A DNA stretch of 64,000 bases from Mycobacterium gallinarum (GCF_010726765.1 NZ_AP022601.1:186001-250000), one strand, 5' to 3'. Shown: positions 48,154 to 57,212, numbered from the stretch's first letter. Numbers and translations are program-made. The notes: generated by a model not told the origin, from the letters alone.

Positions 48154-49125
48154 TCACTCGAGGTAGCCATTGGTGCCGAACTTGTGGTCGCCGATCCGGC
48201 AGGTGACAGCACCCTGATAGGTCGCTCCGCATTCGGCAGGGCCGTTCTCGAGCCGTTCACCGGCAGGCAGGGCATCGACGTCGCGGGTGAACGTCGTTGT
48301 GTCCGAGTGGACGTAGCGGGCGCCGGTTGAGTCGACGATGGTCTGGTTGGTTCCTTCCGGCGCATTGTCCGGAACGAAATCGCAACCCGCCAGGGTGCCG
48401 CCAGGCGCGATGCCGCAGGAGTAGGAGTAGACACCCTCCTTTTCCGTCGGGGTCCGGAAGTAGAGCCAACCCGGATCGGTAGGCGTCGTGAACCTCCCCC
48501 GGGCCAGCGGCCACTGGTCGAGTCCGTCGACCGGTGAGGGGATGTCAGCCAACGGTGCGCCGGTCGCAATGGCGAGCACGTGGGTGAAGGCCTGCCGCGC
48601 GGCCAGCGCTCCGTAGTTGCTCGACGGCGGCCCCGGAGGCGCTTTGACGTAACCGATGACAACGGTCGGGCCAGCGCCGTAGGCGTAGCCCGGGGGCCCG
48701 CTGGGCAGGTTGATGTACCGCACCACCTTTTCGTCGAGGGTGACGGTACCGCCGTCGGCCTCGGGCCCCAGCCGTGAGAACAAGTCGTCGACATACGCTT
48801 CGCCACCGCCGTTTTCTTCGGTGGCGACGAGAACGTCGAGCACGAGCAGGTCCGGCGCCATGCTGGTATCGGTGACCTGGCCGGCGGTGAGCGTGGAGAA
48901 CTGGGCGGTGGGTTTCGGGTCGGAGAAGCCGGGACCGACCTCGGCGGGGCAGATGGGGACGACGCTCAAGTCGTTCGGCAGGCCGTCAAATGCGGCGGAG
49001 AATGCGGCGGTTCGGTCGCCACAGTCCTGGCCTGCCGCGGGGGAGGCCGACCACAGCGAAACCAGGGTGGTGGCAGCCATGACGGCGGCAACGGCCCTGC
49101 GTCGACGCACCCGAGACCCGGTCAT
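48154..49125 (-). CDS. Secreted protein of unknown function
   Basis: 323 residues from ATG 49125 (a GTG at 49143 also opens the frame). An N-terminal basic patch (SRVRRRR) and hydrophobic core (AVAAVMAATTLVSLWSASPAAGQ) form a Sec-type signal peptide with cleavage near AAG-QD. The mature part has six or more cysteines (DCGDR, PICPAE, YSCGIAPGG, AGCDF, AECGAT, VTCRIG), likely disulfides, and many Gly/Pro turns, but no domain I recognise. It looks like an exported mycobacterial cell-surface or culture-filtrate protein. It is divergent from the hydrolase gene at 49248. Confidence 0.75.
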   Translation of the reverse strand: MTGSRVRRRRAVAAVMAATTLVSLWSASPAAGQDCGDRTAAFSAAFDGLPNDLSVVPICPAEVGPGFSDPKPTAQFSTLTAGQVTDTSMAPDLLVLDVLVATEENGGGEAYVDDLFSRLGPEADGGTVTLDEKVVRYINLPSGPPGYAYGAGPTVVIGYVKAPPGPPSSNYGALAARQAFTHVLAIATGAPLADIPSPVDGLDQWPLARGRFTTPTDPGWLYFRTPTEKEGVYSYSCGIAPGGTLAGCDFVPDNAPEGTNQTIVDSTGARYVHSDTTTFTRDVDALPAGERLENGPAECGATYQGAVTCRIGDHKFGTNGYLE

Positions 49126-49247
49126 CGTCGCAGCGTCGCACACCTGCGATCAGCGGGCGATGGAGTTTCTGAAGGTCTGACGGCCCTGTTAAGAAACCTC
49201 CAAGGCGATCGCCACAGAGTCCTCCCAACAAAGTGAGGAGGAAGACG

Positions 49248-50168
49248 ATGACTGCAATCCGGGAAATGGCCCCGACCGACACCACGGGCCTGCGCATGCT
49301 GACCTTGCATGGAAACCGCGTGGCCTACCTGGATGAAGGCGCGGGCGACGTGCTGTTGCTCATCCACGGCATCGGCGGCAGTTCGGACTGCTGGCGCAAC
49401 GTCGTGCACAAGCTCGCCGAGCGGCATCGCGTCATCGCCGTCGATCTCCTCGGTCACGGTCAGTCCGACAAGCCGCGGGGGGACTACTCGCTGGGCGCCT
49501 TCGCGGTGTGGCTGCGTGACTTCCTCGATGCTCTGCACATCCGTGAGGTCACCGTCGTGGGCCATTCGTTCGGCGGTGGCGTGGCCCTGCAGTTCGCTCA
49601 TCAGCACAAGGAGTATTGCCGCCAACTGGTGTTGATCAGCAGTGGCGGTCTGGGCCCCGACCTGGGCCGGCTGTTGCGCATGTTGTCTCTGCCCGGCGCC
49701 GAGATCGCGTTGCAGCTGCTCGCGTCGCGGCCGGCGGTCGAGGTCGGCAAGGCGCTCCGCAAGCGCGCGCTGGCGTCAGGCCGCGATGTCACCAGGTACA
49801 GCGAGACGTTGAAGGGTCAGGCCGCGCTGTCGGACCGACATAGCCGCGCGGCGTTTGTCCGCACGCTGCGCTCGGTCGTCGATCATCGCGGCCAGGCGGT
49901 CTGCGCATTGGATCGGCTTCGGGCAGACCTGCCGACTCTGATCATCTTCGGTGACGAGGATCGTTGCATCCCTGTCGCGCATGCACATTCAGTACATGAG
50001 GCGATTCCGGGCAGCGAGCTGCACGTCATTCCCGGTGTAGGCCATCAGCCTCAGGTGCAGTGCCCCGACGTCGTCGCGCGCCTTGTCGGGGACTTCGCCA
50101 ACCGGACGAGGTCGGCGCCGGCCTCCGTGCGCGCAGTGCGACGCACCCTGCACGCAGTCCCGGCCTGA
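49248..50168 (+). CDS. Alpha/beta hydrolase
   Basis: 306 residues from ATG 49248, behind GAGGAGG (a GTG at 49233 overlaps that site). Motifs in order: LLLIHGIGGSSDCW (oxyanion hole), VDLLGHGQSDKPRGDYS, nucleophile Ser in VVGHSFGGGVALQFAH, the acid in IIFGDEDRCIP and the His in IPGVGHQPQVQ. This is a classic hydrolase of the 2-hydroxymuconate-semialdehyde or haloalkane-like branch; the substrate cannot be named. A hydrolase-like gene of a different kind follows on the same strand after 84 bases. Confidence 0.9.
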   Translation: MTAIREMAPTDTTGLRMLTLHGNRVAYLDEGAGDVLLLIHGIGGSSDCWRNVVHKLAERHRVIAVDLLGHGQSDKPRGDYSLGAFAVWLRDFLDALHIREVTVVGHSFGGGVALQFAHQHKEYCRQLVLISSGGLGPDLGRLLRMLSLPGAEIALQLLASRPAVEVGKALRKRALASGRDVTRYSETLKGQAALSDRHSRAAFVRTLRSVVDHRGQAVCALDRLRADLPTLIIFGDEDRCIPVAHAHSVHEAIPGSELHVIPGVGHQPQVQCPDVVARLVGDFANRTRSAPASVRAVRRTLHAVPA

Positions 50169-50252
50169 CACAAAGCCTTTAAGAACTCTCCAAGCCCCCA
50201 CCGGCACATTGCTATCTAACAGCCCGCAGCCCAACGATCCGAAGGAGTGGAA

Positions 50253-52031
50253 ATGGCCGTCGAGTCAGTGCACGTAAACGCGGTTTACCCCCATTCCGAC
50301 ACCCGCTACGAGTGGGTGGAGGCGACCGTCGACTTCGCCGTCGACCCTGAGTTGTTGGCGAACGAGCGCATCGTCGACCTCGACCTCGCTCCTCGCGACG
50401 CCGATGGGCTGGTGCGCTTCGACGCCGACCTGAAGCTTCTGCGCCCAGTCGAAGGTGGCAATGGCAAGCTTCTTTTCGTCGTACCCAACCGCGGCGTACC
50501 CACGCTTGCGCCGTGGCTGAAGAACGGCTTCCTGCTGGATCGCGGCTACACCATCGCGTCGTGCGGCTGGCAGTGGGACACCCAGCGCGGGTCCGGCATC
50601 CTCGGAATATCCGCTCCGCAGGCTGACGTGCCGCCCGGATTCATGCGCCTGGAATGGCGATCCGACAGTGCGAGCGGGGATCATCCGCTCAGCTTCACCG
50701 TGCCCGAGATCGACGCGCTGCCCGCTGGCGCCGAGGCAATGTTCACGTTCACCGACTATCCGACGGCCGATGTCGACGACCCCGACGCCGTTCTGAGTGT
50801 TCGCACCTCACCGGATGCCGAGCCGACCATCATCCCAAGGGAGAGTTGGCGATTCACCGATGAGACGCATCTGACTCTTGATGGTGGTTTCAAGTCGTTC
50901 CACTGGTACGAGTTGGTCTACCGGACGTCGCGGGCGCCGGTGGCCGGCGCTGGCCTGCTGGCCATCCGCGACATCGTGTCGCACCTGCGGGGCGACGACT
51001 TGACGGCCGGCATCGAGCACGCGTTCGCATACGGTGTATCGCAGGCCGGCCGGCTCCTTCGTCAGTTCATTTCGGACGGTCTGAACGTCGACGAGGCGGG
51101 CATGATCGTCTTCGACGGCGTATTCAGCGAGTCCGCGAGTGCGGCAACGGGAGAGTTCAACCACCGGTACGCGCAGCCGTCTGTGGCTCAGGTCAACGGC
51201 TTCGGGAACATGGCACCGTTCGGGGCTACCGATTTGCTGGCGCGTCAGCGCGAATTGGGCGGAGTGCCGAAGACGATCTTCACCAACAGTGCAACCGAGT
51301 ACTGGACCAGCGGGGGCGCCTTGTTGCACGTCGACCCGGTCACCGGCGTGGATCTGCCCGAGGATCCCGATGTCCGCACGTACCTGCTGGCCAGCACCGA
51401 CCATTTCGGCAGCAGCAAGCTCAAAGAGGCGCTGCCGGTCGCCAATCCGGTGCATCGCCTGGATGTCACGCCGGTCAACCGGGCGCTGCTCGTCGCGCTT
51501 GAGGACTGGGTCTGCGAGGGTGTCGAGCCTCCGCGCAGCAAGGTGCCGCGGACCAGCGACGGCACTGCGGTCGCGCGCAAGGAGGTCCTGTCGGTCTTCA
51601 GCCACACCACCGGCCCGGACCCGTCGGCGCTACCGCACGCGCGGTACATCGACCTCGGTCCTGATGCCGATCGCGGGATCGGTCGCTGGCCGGTCAAGCT
51701 GGGCGAACCGTACGTCGACCTGGTGTCGGCGGTCGACGCGGACGGCAACGAGGTCGCGGGTATCCGCCTGCCGGCCGTCGCCGCACCGCTCGCCTCATAC
51801 ACGGGCTGGAATCCCCGTCGTCACATCGACGAGTTGCCCGATGTGCTCTACGAGCGGGTGGGCAGCAAGTTGGCGTTCCCTCCGGGCCGGCCGTCGGTCA
51901 CCGAACGGTATCCGTCACGCGAGGACTACATCGTCGCGGCCCGCACTGCTGCGGAATCGCTTGTCGCCGAGCGGTTCCTGCTCGCCGACGAGGTCGAGGC
52001 CATCGTCCAGAAGGCCGCAGCCGACTACTGA
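50253..52031 (+). CDS. Large alpha/beta-hydrolase-domain protein (Abhydrolase_10-like)
   Basis: 592 residues from ATG 50253, five bases after AAGGAG. The N-terminal ~190 residues form a beta-rich region (KLLFVVPNRG, GFLLDRGYTIASCGWQWD). The alpha/beta-hydrolase part has the nucleophile elbow FAYGVSQAGRLLRQF near residue 270 and the downstream VPKTIFTNSATEYWTSGGALLHVD. It matches the poorly studied 'alpha/beta hydrolase domain' family common in actinobacteria, often near steroid or terpene genes. Function not established. A perfect 13-bp stem follows 26 bases after the stop. Confidence 0.82.
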   Translation: MAVESVHVNAVYPHSDTRYEWVEATVDFAVDPELLANERIVDLDLAPRDADGLVRFDADLKLLRPVEGGNGKLLFVVPNRGVPTLAPWLKNGFLLDRGYTIASCGWQWDTQRGSGILGISAPQADVPPGFMRLEWRSDSASGDHPLSFTVPEIDALPAGAEAMFTFTDYPTADVDDPDAVLSVRTSPDAEPTIIPRESWRFTDETHLTLDGGFKSFHWYELVYRTSRAPVAGAGLLAIRDIVSHLRGDDLTAGIEHAFAYGVSQAGRLLRQFISDGLNVDEAGMIVFDGVFSESASAATGEFNHRYAQPSVAQVNGFGNMAPFGATDLLARQRELGGVPKTIFTNSATEYWTSGGALLHVDPVTGVDLPEDPDVRTYLLASTDHFGSSKLKEALPVANPVHRLDVTPVNRALLVALEDWVCEGVEPPRSKVPRTSDGTAVARKEVLSVFSHTTGPDPSALPHARYIDLGPDADRGIGRWPVKLGEPYVDLVSAVDADGNEVAGIRLPAVAAPLASYTGWNPRRHIDELPDVLYERVGSKLAFPPGRPSVTERYPSREDYIVAARTAAESLVAERFLLADEVEAIVQKAAADY

Positions 52032-52056
52032 CGGGCTTCATAAACGCTTCACTCTG

Positions 52057-52092
52057 CACAGCGGCCGGGCGGCTCAGCCCCCGGCCGCTGTG
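52057..52092 (+). terminator. Hairpin terminator after the large hydrolase gene
   Basis: CACAGCGGCCGGG (52057-52069) pairs perfectly with CCCGGCCGCTGTG (52080-52092), a 13-bp stem and 10-base loop. It starts 26 bases after the stop codon at 52031. Confidence 0.75.
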
Positions 52093-52151
52093 CGCTTTGG
52101 TGTGCGTGGACAGTCGAGGACTCGGCACCCTCGTGGCGAGGTACGGCGGCG

Positions 52152-52219
52152 TCGAGTGTGGGGTTGTGGCACGCCTGGGGCGGTTTTGGCGTGCGTTGAG
52201 TCCACACTCGGCGGGTGGG
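52152..52219. repeat. 68-bp structured direct repeat, copy 1
   Basis: Begins TCGAGTGTGGGGTTGTGGCA and ends TCGGCGGGTGGG. Inside are two nested inverted pairs: CGAGTGTGG (52153-52161) with CCACACTCG (52202-52210), and CACGCC (52170-52175) with GGCGTG (52188-52193). It can fold as a cruciform or an RNA hairpin. Copy 2 follows at a 113-base period. No credible gene lies in 52032-52420. Confidence 0.85.
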
Positions 52220-52264
52220 TGGGTCGTTGTGATGGCGCGCGACTGGATGCTTGTGGTGGGGTGT

Positions 52265-52332
52265 TCGAGTGTGGGGTTGTGGCACGCCTGGGGCGGTTTT
52301 GGCGTGCGTTGAGTCCACAGTCGGCGGGTGGG
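52265..52332. repeat. 68-bp structured direct repeat, copy 2
   Basis: Identical to copy 1 except one base: its outer right arm reads CCACAGTCG, which breaks one pair of the outer stem. A third, degenerate relative (CGAGTGCGGGGTTGGGGCAGGC) starts at 52391. Confidence 0.85.
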
Positions 52333-52370
52333 AGTGCAGAGTCCGCGCCGAGCGCGGTATTGCGTGCATC

Positions 52371-52403
52371 AACCCCGCACTCGAGGGGGCCGAGTGCGGG
52401 GTT
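52371..52403. terminator. Hairpin between converging genes, related to the 68-bp repeats
   Basis: AACCCCGCACTCG (52371-52383) pairs perfectly with CGAGTGCGGGGTT (52391-52403) around seven bases. It lies 18 bases beyond the stop of the minus-strand MmpL gene (52421), so it can terminate that operon. Its arms echo the CGAGTG(T/C)GGGGTT core of the repeats. Confidence 0.7.
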
Positions 52404-52420
52404 GGGGCAGGCGTCGCGTT

Positions 52421-55400
52421 CTAGACCGACATCGCCGGCACGCGATCCTGCTCGCGCCGCTCTTGCTGCCTGGCCTGCGGCTGCTGGACCCGAAATGTCC
52501 GACCGCCGACGCGCACCGAGGCGCCGTCCCGGAAGGCCATGGGCCGCCATGGGTCGAGCCGCATCCAGCCGTCCTGTCCCGGTTCACGGATGAATACGCC
52601 GTTCGTCGAGTTCCGGTCCACGACAAACAGCTCGCCGTCGACGATCCGAAACTCCAGGTGCGCCCGGGACATCAGGCCCGACCGGTCGTAGACAGACACC
52701 GGGCGAAGACCCTGCCGTGCCGCATCTGAGTCGTGCGGATATCGACCGACGACGCAGTCACGGTCGACCTCGATCCGGGAATCGTCGTCGAGGACCACGC
52801 ATCGCGCGGGTCGTGTCGTCGCCGCGGCCTCCTTCGACCACACCACCGCGCCGCGCCCCGGAACAACGCCGTCGGACATCGAGTAGACAGCGTTTTGGTC
52901 TGGCGTGGGAAGGGCAGGCCGCTTACCCAGTTCGTCGACCGTGACGATCGCGGCGACGCCGGGTGTCCGCACCGTTTGGTGCAGGCAGCGGTTGCGGCCC
53001 TCGATCAGGGTGACCCCTGTGCCGTCGTCGAGCGCCACCGTGACGCCGCCACACAAGAAGATCTCCATTCCCGTTTCGGTGGGCACGACGATGCCGACCT
53101 CCGCGAGATCGCGGCTCCACGTGCCGCTCTGGGCGAGCTGAGAGAATGCATACGACAACATCGCGGGTTCGCTCCGCCGGACGATCTCGACAAGATGCGA
53201 CATCTGCTGGGCGGCCATCGCCTGTTGCGCCAGCGACTTGCGGTTGGCCACCACGATCACGATGCCGTTCACGTTCGCAACGAGGTGCTGACCGGAGATG
53301 ACCTGGACCCGGCGGGCGAGTTCGGCCGGCGTGCGGACCGGAGGCGCCGCATGCATCGAGTTCAGCGACAGAACAGCGGGCCTGGGCACCTCCAGCGTCG
53401 CCTCTTCCACGGCGAAGGACAGCGCCTCGCTGATACCGATACGGGAGTGCAGCCACCGCAACGGTTTCGGCGCCCACCAGTTGAGTTCGCCTGCCAGACG
53501 CAGGAACGCCGGTACGACGACGCCACGAATGATCGTCGCGTCGATCACGACAGCCAGCGCCGTGCCGATACCGAACATCTTCATGAACGACATTCCGTTG
53601 GCGAACGAGACCAGAGTTATGGTCAGCAAAAGTGCTGCGCTGGTGACGATCCGGCCAACCCGGCCAAGTCCGACGACGATTGCCTCGTCGTTCGACATGC
53701 CCGAGTCCCGGGCCTCCTTGATGCGGCTCAGCAGGAAGATCTCGTAGTCGACCGAGAGGCTGAACGCGATGGCGCAGAGCAGAACCACCATCGACAAATT
53801 CAGTGGAGCAGGCGTGAATCCGAGCAGCGACGACAGATGCCCGTCCTGGAAGATCCACGTCATGACGCCGAGGACTCCGGACAGCACCAACAGGTTCAGT
53901 AGCAGCGCCTTCACCGGGACGACGACGCTGCCGGTGAACAGGAACAGCAGGATGAAGGTGAATACCGCGATCAATCCGATCGCCCACGGCAGCCGCTGTG
54001 CGATCGCGGACCGGCTGTCGATCAGCGTGGCCGTCGGTCCGCCCACCTCGCCCTGCTTGTCCGTGATCTTCGCGCGGATGTCGTGCACAAGCTGTTCTGC
54101 TGCCTGTGAATCCGAGTCCACCGCAAGATATGCCAACACGTAGGCCGCGCCATCACTCTCGCTGGGCGGGGCCTCGCCGGCGCGCGCGCCGCGCTCGAAC
54201 TTGCCGACGGATCCGTTGACGAGTACCACGTCGGGCATCTGGGAGACATCGGCGGCAAGCGTCTCCAGGGCGTCGGCGTTGTTCTGCGTCACCAAGGTGA
54301 TCGCCTGGGAGGGATCCAGCGGATAGTCCCGCTGTAACGACTCGGCCACCAGCCGTGCGTTCGAGTCGGTGGGTAGCGCGCGCTCATCGGGATTGGTGAA
54401 CTGCACTTTCAGGAAAGGAACCCCGAGACCGATCAGCACCACGACGACGGGCAAGGCGTAGATGAGCGGGCGGCGGATCACCGCCGCGGCGAACCGCCGC
54501 CAGAACGCGGAGTCCGCGGACGGGGGCGTCTTCCGCCGGATGATGGCCAGCGAGTCGATGCGCTTTCCCAGCAGCGACAGCATCGCGGGCAGCACGATGA
54601 TTGCGCTCAACGCCGACAGCATGACGGTAGCGCTCGCGGCGATGCCGACCGAGCGCAGGAAATACGTGGGGAACACCAGCAGCGACAGCATCGCCAGGGT
54701 GACCGTCGCCGCGCTGAAGATGATGGTGCGGCCCGCGGTGGCCACCGTCGCGACGATCGCCGCCTGGTGTTCCTTACCGCTGTCGCGTTCTTCGCGGAAT
54801 CTCGACACCATCAACAGGCCGAAGTCGATGGACAACCCGAGACCGAATGCCGTCGCGACGGTGAGCGCATGCGTCGACACTTCGGTGACCCGCGTCATGA
54901 GCACGAGCACGAGCAGCGTCGTGACGATCGACGTGATGCCGACGACGATGGGCAGGAACGCGGCGATGAGCCCGCCGAACACGATGACGAGCACGGCCAT
55001 CGAGACCGGCAGCGCGATACTTTCGCTGACCAAGAGGTCCTTCTTGACTTTGGCTCGGATCTCCTGCTGGACGCCAAGAGTGCCGCCGGCGCGTACCGCG
55101 ACGTCCGGGTTGGAGGGCAGGTCGGCGACCAGTTGCTTGGCGATGTCGGCTGCCTCATCCGCGGTTCCGCTGACATGCACCAGCATGAGGCCGGAGCGAT
55201 TGTCGTGGCTGCGCAGATCGGTGGCCGCGGGGTCGGTGAACGATCGGAGGACTTTCGCTTCGGGCTCGGCTTTGATGAGGTCGTAGACCTGGTCGGCCAC
55301 ATCCGCGACCTCGGGGCTGTCGACTGTGCCTTCCCGCGGAAGCACCTGGATCACCAGGTTCGCGGTGGTGCCGAAGTTCTGATCCATGACCTCGGCGGCG

Positions 55401-55621
55401 TGAGTCGACTCCGATGATGGGGCGTTGTAGCCGCCCACGGCGAGCTTGTCGGACACGCCGCCGCCGATCACGATGCTGACACCGAGCAGAAGCGCCAGGA
55501 CTGCGAGAACCAGCTTGGGGGAGCGCACGGTGAAGGCGGCCAACCGCGTCAACGCGCCGCCGTTCGCCGAACTACTCTGCATCACCTTTGCGACCAGCGG
55601 ACGAAACCCGACCTCGTTCAT
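52421..55621 (-). CDS. MmpL-family transporter with C-terminal FHA domain
   Basis: 1066 residues from ATG 55621; GTG 55651 and ATG 55582 are alternatives. The first ~730 residues are an MMPL transporter of the shorter-loop kind: SIDFGLLMVSRFREERD and SLSVDYEIFLLSRIKEARD hold the acidic proton-relay residues, and GGVSDKLAVGGYNAPSSES is typical of MmpL periplasmic starts. After the last helix comes a ~220-residue region with no family I recognise (VRRVQVISGQHLV-like, EIFLCGGVTVALDD). The last ~120 residues are an FHA domain (VVGRYPHD, LMSRAHLEF, VDRNSTNGVF). FHA binds phosphothreonine, so Ser/Thr kinase control of a lipid exporter is implied. It lies 68 bases downstream of the SigF-type gene, probably cotranscribed. 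Confidence 0.9.
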   Translation of the reverse strand: MNEVGFRPLVAKVMQSSSANGGALTRLAAFTVRSPKLVLAVLALLLGVSIVIGGGVSDKLAVGGYNAPSSESTHAAEVMDQNFGTTANLVIQVLPREGTVDSPEVADVADQVYDLIKAEPEAKVLRSFTDPAATDLRSHDNRSGLMLVHVSGTADEAADIAKQLVADLPSNPDVAVRAGGTLGVQQEIRAKVKKDLLVSESIALPVSMAVLVIVFGGLIAAFLPIVVGITSIVTTLLVLVLMTRVTEVSTHALTVATAFGLGLSIDFGLLMVSRFREERDSGKEHQAAIVATVATAGRTIIFSAATVTLAMLSLLVFPTYFLRSVGIAASATVMLSALSAIIVLPAMLSLLGKRIDSLAIIRRKTPPSADSAFWRRFAAAVIRRPLIYALPVVVVLIGLGVPFLKVQFTNPDERALPTDSNARLVAESLQRDYPLDPSQAITLVTQNNADALETLAADVSQMPDVVLVNGSVGKFERGARAGEAPPSESDGAAYVLAYLAVDSDSQAAEQLVHDIRAKITDKQGEVGGPTATLIDSRSAIAQRLPWAIGLIAVFTFILLFLFTGSVVVPVKALLLNLLVLSGVLGVMTWIFQDGHLSSLLGFTPAPLNLSMVVLLCAIAFSLSVDYEIFLLSRIKEARDSGMSNDEAIVVGLGRVGRIVTSAALLLTITLVSFANGMSFMKMFGIGTALAVVIDATIIRGVVVPAFLRLAGELNWWAPKPLRWLHSRIGISEALSFAVEEATLEVPRPAVLSLNSMHAAPPVRTPAELARRVQVISGQHLVANVNGIVIVVANRKSLAQQAMAAQQMSHLVEIVRRSEPAMLSYAFSQLAQSGTWSRDLAEVGIVVPTETGMEIFLCGGVTVALDDGTGVTLIEGRNRCLHQTVRTPGVAAIVTVDELGKRPALPTPDQNAVYSMSDGVVPGRGAVVWSKEAAATTRPARCVVLDDDSRIEVDRDCVVGRYPHDSDAARQGLRPVSVYDRSGLMSRAHLEFRIVDGELFVVDRNSTNGVFIREPGQDGWMRLDPWRPMAFRDGASVRVGGRTFRVQQPQARQQERREQDRVPAMSV

Positions 55622-55689
55622 GACGACAGGGTCCGGCTTCGGCCTTGGCACTTTCTAAAGGGCGGGCCGCGGGCGGGTATGTGTACTGC

Positions 55690-56496
55690 TCAGGCGGGTA
55701 CGGCCGCCCTGCTGGTGATGACCTCGGCCGGTTCGCGAACCTGGTCACGCAACGTGGCGAGGGCCTTGGAGATGAGCCGCGATACGTGCATTTGTGAATA
55801 GCCCATGCGTTCGGCGATCTGCGTCTGGGTCATGTTGTCGAAGAACCGAAGGCTCAGCACCCGTTGTTCGCGTTCGGGCAGGGCCGCGATCAAGGGACGT
55901 ACGGTCGCGAGGGCGAGGACCTTGTCGATGTTGGGATCCACCTCGCCGATCGTGTCCCCGATGGGCCGGAAGTCAGTGTCCGGACCGGCCTGCACGTCAG
56001 TCGACAGCGTGGAGTAGTTGCTGCTCGCGATCGTCGCTTCGACCACCGATTCACGGTCGATGTCCAGGTACCTCGCGATCTCCGTGGCGGTCGGCGCCCG
56101 ATTGAGGTCCTGGGACAGCGCGCCACGAGCCTTGACGATTTGGCTCTGGAGGTCTTTGAGGCGGCGGGGAACCTTGACGGCCCATCCGTAGTCGCGGAAG
56201 TGGCGGCGGACCTCGCCCATCATCGTCGGCACGGCGAAGGCCAGGAAGTCCGCGCCGTTTTCGGGATCGAATCGGTTGACGGCGTTCACCAGCCCCACCC
56301 GGGCGGCCTGTACGAGGTCGTCGTTCGGCTCGCCACGATTGCGGAAGCGACGTGCGATGTGATTGGCGATCGGCAGTCCACGCGCGATGATCTCGTCGCG
56401 CTGACGGCGGTATGCTGCCGAACCTTCATCGAGAGTCGCCAAGCGGCGAAACATGTCGGTGAGATCGGCGTACTCGGAAGAAGTGTGATCAGACAC
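55690..56496 (-). CDS. sigF: SigF-family (sigma B/F/G) alternative sigma factor
   Basis: 268 residues. Region 2 (PIANHIARRF through VPTMMGEVRRHFRDYGW), region 3 (VPRRLKDLQSQIVKARGALSQDLNRAPTATEIARYLDI) and region 4 (MTQTQIAERMGYSQMHVSRLISKAL) are complete. It is the RpoD-related B/F/G subgroup that directs general-stress genes in actinobacteria. No RsbW-type anti-sigma gene is adjacent, unlike the usual usfX-sigF pair, so this may be an extra SigF paralogue whose controller lies elsewhere. A near-perfect SigF promoter stands upstream, suggesting autoregulation. The MmpL-FHA gene follows. The symbol names the subfamily; orthology to Rv3286c is not shown. Confidence 0.88.
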   Translation of the reverse strand: MSDHTSSEYADLTDMFRRLATLDEGSAAYRRQRDEIIARGLPIANHIARRFRNRGEPNDDLVQAARVGLVNAVNRFDPENGADFLAFAVPTMMGEVRRHFRDYGWAVKVPRRLKDLQSQIVKARGALSQDLNRAPTATEIARYLDIDRESVVEATIASSNYSTLSTDVQAGPDTDFRPIGDTIGEVDPNIDKVLALATVRPLIAALPEREQRVLSLRFFDNMTQTQIAERMGYSQMHVSRLISKALATLRDQVREPAEVITSRAAVPA

Positions 56497-56564
56497 GCGA
56501 AGTTGCCCCTATCCGGTGGCCTTGTGATGATGCGGCTCGGATCTGAACCTCTCGTGCGTTAGCT

Positions 56565-56591
56565 GTACCCAATTGCTGGACTGCCGAAACC
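56565..56591 (-). promoter_or_regulatory. SigF-type promoter of the sigma-factor gene
   Basis: Minus strand GGTTT (56587-56591), 16-base spacer, GGGTAC (56565-56570). Both hexamer-level elements match the mycobacterial SigF consensus exactly, with the normal spacer. The sigma gene starts 69 bases further on. This is the best SigF promoter in the window. Confidence 0.8.
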
Positions 56592-56651
56592 GCCCGATGC
56601 CAATTTCTGCATCGGCCAAGCTATGACGGGACATTCTGATAGACCATCCGC

Positions 56652-57095
56652 ATGGAGCCCGACGTGAGCGAACGACCCGTGCCCGGCGTGACCGGGATCC
56701 ACCACTTCTCCATCACCGTCACCGACCTCGAGGCGAGCCTGGCCTGGTACCAGCGCCTGCTCGGAGCTGAGCGGGTACCGATGAAGTTCCCACACTATGG
56801 ATGCGAGGACACCGGCTACGGCGAACTCCTCGTCGAACCGCGCTCGGGCGTCGTGATCGGTCTGCACACCAACACCGGCAATGACGGCCAGGCTTTTGAC
56901 GAGGCCCGCACCGGGCTGGACCACGTCGCGCTCAACGTTGCATCGCGCGACGAACTCGAATCCTGGACGGCGCGGCTGGACGAACTCGGCATCGAACACT
57001 CGGGTATCAGATCCGGGGACCAGCCGTTCCCATTTTCGACGGTGGTGTTCCGCGACCCCGACAACATCCAGCTCGAGCTGTTTGCTGTCGGTTGA
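56652..57095 (+). CDS. VOC-family (glyoxalase-fold) protein
   Basis: 147 residues. Two beta-alpha-beta-beta-beta modules: GIHHFSITVTDLEASLAWYQRLLGA and LDHVALNVASRDELESWTARLDELGI, with possible metal ligands His in the first (GIHHFS) and second (LDHVAL) modules and the C-terminal Glu in DNIQLELFAVG. Family members are dioxygenases, isomerases, epimerases or resistance proteins; the reaction is not assignable. It is divergent from the sigma factor and shares its upstream region, but a promoter facing this way was not identified. Confidence 0.9.
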   Translation: MEPDVSERPVPGVTGIHHFSITVTDLEASLAWYQRLLGAERVPMKFPHYGCEDTGYGELLVEPRSGVVIGLHTNTGNDGQAFDEARTGLDHVALNVASRDELESWTARLDELGIEHSGIRSGDQPFPFSTVVFRDPDNIQLELFAVG

Positions 57096-57212
57096 CCGCG
57101 GCTGGCGCGCCTTTGAGCAGGGAGTTTCACCGTCACGTGGATTTCCGTTATTTGCGAAGTCGCAATGAGGGTCCCTACTGTCGGGTGGCATGTTGCGACA
57201 GGGAGAGCTGAA

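Noticed and set aside
52032..52420. Possible CRISPR-like array at the 52-kb repeats
   Set aside because: Only two near-identical copies and one degenerate relative, 68 bases long with internal palindromes, and no cas genes.
51139..52593. 484-codon plus-strand open frame at the end of the large hydrolase and across the repeats
   Set aside because: Arg/Ser-rich out-of-frame translation that runs through a terminator hairpin and the repeats into an antisense gene.
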